From: Hormiphora californensis
Lineage: Eukaryota; Ctenophora; Tentaculata; Cydippida; Pleurobrachiidae
DNA length: 64,000 bases
NCBI GenBank assembly: GCA_020137815.1
Contig: CM035353.1
Location: 8,799,454 to 8,863,453, forward strand
Direction of reading: 5' to 3'
Below the pieces are notes generated by a model. That model ran no database searches and was not told the DNA's origin. It saw only the letters and a program-made list of their open reading frames with translations. Positions 57,901 through 64,000 of this stretch are shown one piece after another. Numbering within the stretch: the stretch's first letter is position 1; each line of letters starts with the position of its first letter. The translations under genes were made by a program, and so were the position numbers.

Positions 57901-58229
57901 CAGGCTTCACATTTGGCATTCTCATAAGACGGCAGTGTTTCATAGCATTGCCCACACTTCTCTTCTGTAAACCACCTCGACTCATTTATCAGTCTGCTTA
58001 TGGGCGTTGAGTTTGAAATGGGTGTTCCCCTTGTGATGCTGGTGTTGGGAGTAGCATAATCATGGTCACCATCTGAAGCCGATCCTGAGCTGTCGGAGGA
58101 TAGAGAGTCGTCAGGGGATACGACAAACGATCTGAGGTGAGCTTGTGGGTGGAACGGTCTGTGTAGGGATGATGACGGCCGAAGGGCTACTGGTGAGAGA
58201 CGTGCCTTGGCTTTGGATCGCGTGATCAT
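54972..58229 (-). CDS. PHD-finger reverse transcriptase with C-terminal endonuclease-like domain
   Basis: 1085 residues, intact. Residues 92-140 form a canonical PHD finger, C4-H-C3 with Cys92, 95, 107, 110, His115, Cys118, 137, 140. The reverse transcriptase spans roughly 430-700: RPIGIGECFRRV, motif A LLLDAQNAFNNLN, motif B GATQGDPAAMDFYS, motif C YADD near 581-584, then VNPAKCHLIV and RHLGASIGS. Near 878-893 is C-X-C-X7-H-X3-C (CVCGKPNNADHTLSC), followed by LRHDNIRD and, near 938, APDARMDV ... HMDVRIF. That zinc pattern plus RHN-like and PD...D residues resembles the restriction-like endonuclease of R2-type elements; this link is inference. The C-terminal block is shared with the fragments at 61-63.5 kb. 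The start is the first ATG, upstream of a Ser-rich linker. Confidence 0.85.
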   Translation of the reverse strand: MITRSKAKARLSPVALRPSSSLHRPFHPQAHLRSFVVSPDDSLSSDSSGSASDGDHDYATPNTSITRGTPISNSTPISRLINESRWFTEEKCGQCYETLPSYENAKCEACHEPFHQTCMTPVNQSEQMVHTPVVWYCTACFNLNRLVWKTTVPCKANCWGPLNGEELIEAFSNISMISQGWSTNLFKVPFGQVGRSFIDELTRLAGLFSDREDTRGWSLSALVIAPLLLLQKPAKKSKNREHAQVLKRRLKLWHDGDFEALVREAKVIQKPLKHNVPSSELCTKRFVDLTREGRVTEATAWLNPERHTTGVKDCNDESVLSDLLEKHPKGQPANSTLARQGPTDAVLEVTFDGMNGQTIFSCGKSLKGSGGPSGLDATGIHRILCSRKFKKSPPALCTALAKAARTLATEQVDLKALDIFCASRLMPLAKPGGGTRPIGIGECFRRVMTKAIIRTIKSDIKNAAGKVQLAAGQLGGVEAAIHALSEKFESEECEGVLLLDAQNAFNNLNRKMALKNTTFYCPDLSTFLTNIYGKPRALFVGEKLLWSSEGATQGDPAAMDFYSIGILRLIELAETPDTTQVWYADDANNAGKLTGLLEWFDKVTTFGPSFGYFVNPAKCHLIVKPELLDHAKRLFGDTGVQITAEGARHLGASIGSETFKQTFVSAAVSKWCIELENLVAIAKAHPHLAYSNFVRSFRFKWAFLQRTVPDISDLFDPLEHTIRSQLIPCLVGRQVSDLEREILALPSGKGGMGIENPVKTSDRSYSNSRALTKPLVDLILCRNEEEIEMALVEKNAREARNKIAKENDDHHSDTLKELLTRITCPKLVRCLELAGEAGASVWLTATPYPHLGFELNQLEFVDSVALRYGFEVKDLGATCVCGKPNNADHTLSCSTGGYSILRHDNIRDLMAEICSYAGLKGVETEKLLLPCPDGIHFHPSANTAPDARMDVVALDMWRKMQLAHMDVRIFHANSPSYIDTPLDQLYRRNEASKKQSYGKRVREVEGGAFSPLVMNTAGGIANEFEKVLKTLSHRISTRTGEPYSEVMAHLRTRLRFSLLRSCLIALRGNRRKIAITSLTNTELVT

Positions 58230-58588
58230 GTGATCAGGGTGGTGAGTGATTGTTGAGGATTCTCAACTTGTTGGGTGTATGAATAATAAGTCCTTTCCGC
58301 GGAAATTTCCGGGAAGAACTTTGACGTTTCGTTGAGTGTGCTCAACTAGAAAAAGAAAATAAAGAAGAGATCTTGTTGATCTTAACGTCTGGAACCCTCT
58401 CTGGCCTATCGATGGCCAGAGAGACAAATAGCAAGAAATAGCAAGTGCGGAAAACGACTTTGCGAAAACGACAAAAAAAATCTGGGTGTTTGGTTACGCG
58501 CAAATCCAGAATTTACGCCGCGCACGCGCACATGGTTTTTTAGCTCGGAGAAAATCACAACTGAAACTTTTTTTCAAAATTCACCGTT

Positions 58589-59173
58589 TCCTGTTCAACC
58601 GGGGGCTATTCCATCCTCCGTCACGATAACATCAGGGACCTCATGGTGGAGATATGCTCATATGCGGGCCTCAAAGCTGTGGAAACGGAGAAGCTACTTC
58701 TCCCTTGTCCGGACGGCATCCACTTTCACCCTTCGGCAAACACAGCCCCTGATGCAAGGATGGATGTGGTCGCACTTGACATGTGGCGAAAAATGCAGCT
58801 TGCTCATATGGATGTGCGAATTTTCCATGCCAATTCGCCCTCCTATATCGACACGCCCCTCGAGCAACTCTACCGAAGAAACGAGGCCAGCAAGAAGCAG
58901 TCGTACGGAAAACGTGTACGAGAAGTTGAAGGGGGTGCCTTCTCTCCGCTGGTTATGAATACAGCAGGTGGGATAGCCAATGAGTTCGAAAAGGTGCTAA
59001 AGACCCTCTCACACCGAATCTCCACAAGAACCGGAGAACCGTATAGTGAAGTTATGGCTCACCTGAGGACGAGGCTACGATTCTCCCTCCTGAGATCATG
59101 CCTTATTGCATTAAGAGGAAATCGGAGGAAGATTGCTATCACTAGTCTAACAAATACTGAACTGGTGACCTGA
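58589..59173 (+). pseudogene. Inverted copy of the reverse transcriptase C-terminus
   Basis: 585 bases, the same length as 54972-55556 with no indels and only a few substitutions. It begins abruptly at TCCTGTTCAACCGGGGG in the zinc motif and reads through the RHDNIRD and APDARMDV segments to the same TGA. It lacks the reverse transcriptase core and has no obvious start codon at the breakpoint, so it is a fragment. Because it faces away from the full ORF, it makes a long inverted repeat with it. Confidence 0.9.
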
Positions 59174-59330
59174 GGAAGAGAGGAATGAGAAGAACTTGGG
59201 GATCCGAGGATGAATTGATCCGAGGATGAATTGATTTATTGTTTTGTTACTGAGCATTTTTTTTTGTTTAAGAAAAGAATAGGATAATAAAATTGTAATA
59301 AAAGAAGCCACATGCATCTGGCCTAAGGGC

Positions 59331-60858
59331 GGAATCACACCAAGATCTTCGAAAGAATTGTTTCGACGCACCAAACTCAATCACACTGAAAAGTATGGTT
59401 GGTTCTTCACAGCAGGCGTTCAGTTGTTGTGAACGCCTGCTATGCGCGGCGCATTGGCACGTGCATCTTGGGCGCTGGTAGGCTTTCACATGTTGTAACA
59501 TATTATAGAAGCCTGCCAGCGCCCAAGATGCACGTGCCAATGCGCCGCGCACAGCAGGCGTTCACAACAACTGAACGCCTGCTGTGAAGAACCAACCATA
59601 CTTTTCAGTGTGATTGAGTTTGGCCCAGGTCAAAATTGTTGAAAAAGTGCTGGCAATGGGAATTTTGGGATTCAAAAAGTGCTGGAATTTTGCTATTGCA
59701 CGTTGACGTCAATAATGCCTCTCTTCCGCCGGTCGCGGAGCCAATTTCTCTAATAAACGTCCTAGGGTGTTCCGATTGGTCTATATTTACTCCCTATAAC
59801 CGTGGATGGTCGATAAATTGAGTTTTAGGGGGTGAAAGATGGGTGCTGGCATCCAGCAATGGGGCAGCAATGGATCAATTTTACAGAAAAAGTTACTGTG
59901 TCAATATGGCCTCTCTGTCACCGGTCGCGAGGCAAATTTCTCCAATAAACGTCCTAGGGTGTTCCAATTGGTCTATATTTATTCCCTATAACCGTGGATA
60001 GTCGATAAATAGAGTTTTAGGGGGTGCTGGCTGGGTGCTGGGATCCAGCAATGGGGCAGCAATGGATCAATTTTACAGAAAAAGTTACTGTGTCAATATG
60101 GCCTCTCTGTCACCGGTCGCGAGGCAAATTTCTCCAATAAACGTCCTAGGGTGTTCCAATTGGTCTATATTTACTCCCTATAACCGTGGATAGTCGATAA
60201 ATTGAGTCTTAGGGGGTGAAGAATGGGTGCTGGCATCCAGCAATATGCAGCAATGAGACACGTTTACATTGCTGCCCCATTGCTGGATCCCAGCACCCAG
60301 CCAGCACCCCCTAAAACTCTATTTATCGACTATCCACGGTTATAGAGAGTAAATGTAGACCAATTGGAACACCCTAGGACGTTTATTGGAGAAATTTGCC
60401 TCGCGACCGGTGGCAGAGAGGCTATATTGACATAGTAACTTTTTCTGTAAAATCGATCCATTGCTGCCCCATTGCTGGATGCCAGCACCCAGCCAGCACC
60501 CCCTAAGACTCAATATATCGACTACCCACGGTTATAAGGAGTAAATATAGACCAATTGGAACACCCTAGGACGTTTATTAGAGAAATTTGCTTCGCGACC
60601 GGTGGTAGAGAGGCCAATATATTGGCATAGTAAGTTTTTCTGTAAAATCGATCAAAAATAGCACCTAATGTCGACAATATATGGACCAATAGGAGCACGC
60701 CAGACTCAATTTAATAGTTCCCTCTTAAATTTCAAAATGTGCTGGGAGTTTACCAAAATGTGCTGGCAAGCGCATTGCTACATTGTCAACAATTTTGACC
60801 TGGGGAGTTTGGTGCGTGGAAACAATTCTTTCGAAGATTTTGGTGTGACTCCGCCCTA
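59331..60858. mobile_element. Composite TIR element with tandem and inverted internal repeats
   Basis: The outer ends are AGGGCGGAATCACACCAAGA, TCTTCGAAAGAATTGTTTC and the inverse at 60804-60858. Inside, 59378-59630 is a fold-back (CACTGAAAAGTATGGTTGGT ... inverse) with palindromes GAACGCCTGC and GCGCCCAAGATGCACGTG. Then 59700-60250 holds three direct ~170-180 bp units (CGTCCTAGGGTGTTCC; TATAACCGTGGATAGTCG; TTTTAGGGGGTG), and 60262-60640 two units in inverse orientation. No coding sequence. Confidence 0.8.
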
Positions 60859-60944
60859 ACAATGTCAATAATAGTATATATAAATTGTTTTTTACTGACT
60901 GGCTACACGAAGAAAATCACATAAAATACATGCAACATTATTAT

Positions 60945-61072
60945 AATGAGATCTGATCAGGATTAAATAGGGAGGAAACTAGAAAAATATCTGGCGAGGG
61001 CCGGGCTCGAACCGACAACCTCTGCATTACATGTACATTGCTCTAACCTATTGATACATGCAACAGTTAAAG
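60945..61072 (-). mobile_element. tRNA-derived SINE with a different tRNA head
   Basis: On the minus strand 61068-61000 is tRNA-like: A-box-like TCAATAGGTTAGAGCA and B box GGTTCGAGCCC. The body (CGCCAGATATTTTTCTAGTT TCCTCCCTATTTAATCCTGA) matches that at 30090-30160 and 43668-43715 and resembles the tail of the SINEs at 205 and 25506. Confidence 0.75.
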
Positions 61073-61073
61073 A

Positions 61074-61960
61074 CTAGTATGTATGGTACAGATCTGATGA
61101 AGAGCCATCATTCTTGTTCCTTCCTCTGTAACCCCGAATAGAAAAAGTTATGGAGCGAACCATTGAAAATGATAGACGAACACGGAGGTATCGAATACAC
61201 TCCTGGTAGGTATAGCCAGTTTTCCGCGATTTCTTGGTTGCGAGTTGCTTCAGAGTTCTGCTGAACTCTTGACCAAGTCCACCGGTCGTTGACATAACGA
61301 GGGGAGTAAAAGAAGCTTTTTCCACCTCGAGAATGCGATGTAGATAGTTCTTCTTCTTCCCTTGGGTTAAAAACCCTGTGCCCTTAGGTTAAAAACCCTT
61401 ACGTCAAAATAGGTGCAGTCCATTGGTCCCCAGAATCCCCTCGTTCGAATGTCAAGGCGAGCTCCATCCTCTGTAATGGTCCCAGGTGGTAGTTTTGCTC
61501 CTCTAACTTCCAGTAGGTGGGGTTCAGCCTTAGTGTCGTAGCACACTTTGTCCAGCTCCGCAGTTAGAAAGTCTCGAACGCAATCGTGTCTGACCGCAAC
61601 AAATCCCCCGCGTTTGCATGACATGGAGTGATCAATGCTGTTTTCCTCCCCTCAAACGCACTGTGTTGCTCTCGGCTGTCCCACTAGTGGGAGATCGTAT
61701 CGTGCTGAGATTGAATCAAAGAACTCCTGGCGATTGAGTGTGAGCTTCAATGACTCTAGGGGTAGACAAGTGAGCCATGTTGATGCCCCTTTCTCGCTGA
61801 GTAGATCAAGGTTCCTCGCCTCTCTTGGCTTGATTGACTGAACGATTTTTCCCCTGCATTCCTTGTGATAATTAGCTTTGCCAGTTTTGATGCTGAGGGC
61901 TGTGGCTTTCTCAGTCTCAGGATTCGGTATATATTTCAAAAACCAGCCCACCCATAAGGA
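61074..61960 (-). pseudogene. C-terminal fragment of a related reverse transcriptase, frameshifted
   Basis: Read in three frames: 62014-61652 (EKGASTWLTCLPLESLKLTL, ARYDLPLVGQPRATQCV), 61624-61367 (MSCKRGGFVAVRHDCVRDFL, DGARLDIRTRGFWGPMDCTY, FDVRVFNLRAQGF) and 61325-61074 (KASFTPLVMSTTGGLGQEF). It is the same domain order as residues 840-1085 of the 54972 protein but diverged, so it is a different subfamily. At least two frameshifts and a deletion after AQGF make it dead. Confidence 0.85.
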
Positions 61961-61967
61961 ACCATAA

Positions 61968-62290
61968 TAAAGTTCAAGAGCCTCCAAGAGTGCCCAAGAG
62001 CGCACCCTATCCAAGAGAGACCAAAATCAAGAGCGCACCACAATCAAGAGAGACCAAAATCAAGAGCGCACCACAATCAAGAGAGAACCTATCCAGAAGA
62101 TACCAGATGTGGTGCGCTCTTGAATTTGGTCTCTCTTGATTGTGGTGCGCTCTTGATTTGGTCTCTCTTGGTTGTGGTGTGCTCTTGATTTTGGTCTCTC
62201 TTGATTGCATGTGGTGTGCTCTTGATTTTGGTCTCTCTTGATTGTGGTGTGCTCTTGGAGGCTCTTGAACTGTATTATGGTTCCTTATTG
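61968..62290. repeat. Minisatellite hairpin GTGCGCTCTTGATTTTGG
   Basis: Units of about 30-32 bp (GTGGTGCGCTCTTGATTTTG GTCTCTCTTGATT) occur six or so times at 62108-62275. They are mirrored in inverse orientation at 61968-62090, with the turn near 62100. Both outer ends carry CAAGAGCCTCCAAGAG or its inverse. Confidence 0.85.
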
Positions 62291-62605
62291 GGTGCGCCTC
62301 AAGTAAGGGCTTTCTAATAACCCACCCGGCTTCGCCGGTTGGTTTTCCCCCGCCCCTTTCAACGTCAATAACACGGTTGCCATGGCAACTTAATTGGTAA
62401 CTATGGGGACTGCCGACTGGCATGTCAAAAGTCATTCGAAAGTATTAACAAACTTCCACTGGAAGTTCAAAAAGTTTGAGCAACAGCTTTACAGCTTTGG
62501 TCACATGAAGTGTTTTATGAAGGAGCAGTCTGTCGCTTAGATACCGCCTAACGAACGGCCATCACTTCGACGTCGTTCATCTCCAATAATAAATAATAGA
62601 GATGA
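62286..62605. repeat. ATTGGGTGCGCCTC repeat, copy 3
   Basis: Shares ATTGGGTGCGCCTCAAGTAA, CCGGCTTCGCCGG, GGTTGCCATGGCAACT and TAGATACCGCCTAACGAACG with 34380-35350. Confidence 0.8.
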
Positions 62606-62614
62606 GAAAACGAC

Positions 62615-63543
62615 CTTGTCAAGTCCATCCTCAACCAAGACTTGAGATACAAGCGAGACGAGGCTAGTGAGAAGCTGGCGATGAGAAACATCAAGGCAGT
62701 GAAAAACAAATTTCACGAGAAACGAAGATATGAGATCAAGGAGAAGCTAACTAAACGGGAAGGGCGGAACTTGGATCTTCTGGAAGAGAAAGGAGCGTCG
62801 ACCTGGTTTACATGTATGATGTATATCTCTACAATCACACAGCTATACGCTGAACCGGCAAGAATTTCATGATGCCCTCTCAGCCAGATACGACATGCCG
62901 GTCGTTGGAGAAGCTCGGGCCGTGGAATGTGCTTGTGGGGAGAAGAACTCCATCGCTCACTCAATGTCATGCAAAATGGGAAAGTTCGTACAAAACCGTC
63001 ACAACTGTGTGAGGGACTTTCTAGCCGCCGAACTCCAAGATGTTTGCTATGACACGAAGATTGAACCTCACTTGCTCAATGTAGGAGGAGCGGAACTACC
63101 ACCGGGGACAGTGACAGGGGATGGGGCAAGGTTGGATATATCAACCAGGGGATTCTGGGGATCACAGGACTCTACCTATTTTGATGTAAGAGTTTTTGAC
63201 TCAAGGGCCCAGTCTAATGAAACCGAGAACATCGCTGATTCGTATATCAACCACGAGAAAGAGAAGAAGAAGAAATATGTTCACCGAGTAACAGAGATCG
63301 AGAAAGCGTCGTTCTCGCCGCTAGTGATGTCCATAACAGGAGGGTTCGGCACTGAATTCAAAATGTTCCTGAAGCAACTCGCCACAAAGAAGGCCCGGAA
63401 GACCGGCCACTCTTATGAGTAATGTATCAGGCACCTGCGGACTCGGCTGTCATTCTCTATGGTGAGGTCAATTACCTGTTCTATTCGAGGATACCGAGGA
63501 AGGAGTAGGTGTGATCTGCCTACAACGGACCTCTATCATATAT
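62615..63543 (+). pseudogene. C-terminal fragment of the related reverse transcriptase, outward-facing
   Basis: 62642-62820 encodes a basic stretch with REGRNLDLLEEKGASTWFTC. After a frameshift 62895-63422 encodes CACGEKNSIAHSMSC (the same C-X-C-X7-H-X3-C as the intact protein), GDGARLDISTRGFWGSQDST, YFDVRVFDSRAQSNET and EKASFSPLVMSITGGFGTEF. A stop at 63420-63422 and further codons to about 63543 follow. It is homologous to 61074-61960 but on the opposite strand, so the two are back to back with the minisatellite and the 62286 repeat between them. Confidence 0.85.
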
Positions 63544-63610
63544 ATTAGCTTTTTACTGTCACATTTATCATGCTCTTTTCTCTGTAGCCAGATGGCTAGC
63601 TCTCTATTTT

Positions 63611-63682
63611 TTCCCTGCCCGGGTGAATGCCGAAGGCATTCACCCGGATGCCTTTTTACTTTGTAAAAAGGCATAGCAGGGT
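63611..63682. repeat. Double hairpin
   Basis: CCGGGTGAATGCC-GAA-GGCATTCACCCGG is followed at once by ATGCCTTTTTACTTTGTAAAAAGGCAT, with CCCTGC / GCAGGG closing both. It is probably a very short MITE. Confidence 0.75.
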
Positions 63683-63710
63683 TAGAATTCGAAAACGACA
63701 TTTTGGTATA

Positions 63711-64000
63711 CAGTCGGACCCCGATTTAACGGCCCCCGATTTAGCGGCACCCCGATTTAACGGCAGGATAAATTTCCCCCAAAAAAAAATTTTTTTAAAT
63801 TTTTTGAAAATTTTTCAAAAGTGTATCAACCACGTCCGAATCGTGTTTCGAATCGGTGCATCTTATTGCATGTCTTGCCGGTAATTAGACGGTTCGAAAC
63901 GAACAGATATGTGATCCCCATGAGGCCCATCGAATCGCAGTTTTGACACGTCTTGTTAAACTGGCTCCATGGGGATCACGTATCTGTTCGTTTCGAACCG
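63711..64000. mobile_element. pogo-like MITE, long form, cut by window end
   Basis: It starts CAGTCGGACCCCGATTTA after TA. Its interior (GTGTATCAACCACGTCCGAA; GACGGTTCGAAACGAA) matches the inverse of the right part of 48582-49439. Confidence 0.85.

Larger units (their letters stand above)
54925..59240 (-). mobile_element. Retroelement with PHD-finger reverse transcriptase, bracketed by inverted 3' ends
   Basis: A full reverse transcriptase ORF (58229-54972) and about 360 bp of leader are bracketed by two ~630-650 bp inverted copies of the element's own 3' end (54925-55556 and 58589-59240). Both copies end with a duplicated 20 bp motif GGATCCGAGGATGAATTGAT and then TTTATTGTTT. No target duplication was found at the outer edges (GGGATCGAAG at the left, TGTTACTGAG at the right). 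Confidence 0.7.

Overview
The window is nuclear DNA of an animal. Coding sequence is split by GT-AG introns, interstitial TTAGGG repeats are present, and most of the 64 kb is repeats: fold-back elements, MITEs, tRNA-derived SINEs, LTR and non-LTR retroelements, and long (CT)n, (AG)n and poly-G tracts. The gene set and the retroelement families would suit an early-branching marine invertebrate such as a sponge or cnidarian, but the species cannot be fixed from the sequence.

Three host genes lie head to tail on the minus strand. (1) 54.6-53.7 kb: a complete single-exon SCO1-type mitochondrial copper chaperone. (2) About 51.9-40.6 kb: a spliced ankyrin-repeat DHHC palmitoyltransferase of the HIP14/ZDHHC17 type. 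Ten exons can be read through to the stop codon; the 5' end is missing. (3) 38.5 kb to the left edge: the 5' two thirds or less of a very large gene resembling the E3 ligase UBR5. Nineteen small exons were found by reading splice sites and checking phase. The HECT part would lie outside the window. In both spliced genes almost every intron is inflated by mobile DNA. One UBR5-like intron of 12.5 kb holds a fold-back element, a satellite-like array and a young LTR retroelement.

Layout from left to right. 0-11 kb: UBR5-like exons 11-19 among TIR elements, GC-rich hairpin repeats and telomere-like repeats. 11-23 kb: one intron with a 1.24 kb fold-back, a higher-order array of 1.1-1.7 kb units rich in the motif GCCCCTGCAC, and a 3.5 kb non-autonomous LTR element with identical 296 bp LTRs, a primer-binding site, a polypurine tract and a gag zinc-knuckle ORF. 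23-31 kb: exons 5-10 with MITEs and fold-backs. 30.5-32.3 kb: an inverted-repeat-bracketed block packed with copies of TTATCCACA joined to GGTTGAGTAA. 32.8-34.3 kb: a 5'-truncated non-LTR element. 34.3-38.5 kb: MITEs plus exons 1-4. 39.5-40.5 kb: a 1 kb palindrome with near-perfect arms. 40.6-51.9 kb: the ankyrin-DHHC gene with its repeats. 52-53.6 kb: low-complexity pyrimidine DNA. 53.7-54.6 kb: SCO1. 54.9-59.2 kb: a full-length reverse transcriptase gene with an N-terminal PHD finger and a C-terminal endonuclease-like region, bracketed by an inverted second copy of its own 3' end. 59.3-60.9 kb: a composite TIR element. 61-63.5 kb: two more decayed 3' ends of the same reverse transcriptase family, again back to back and pointing outward. 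The window ends in a pogo-like MITE.

The best candidates for something undescribed are the reverse transcriptase family whose 3' ends occur as outward-facing inverted pairs, the TTATCCACA/GGTTGAGTAA motif cluster, and the compact LTR element whose gag starts inside its LTR and reads through the primer-binding site. All protein assignments come from reading motifs by eye; no database was searched.
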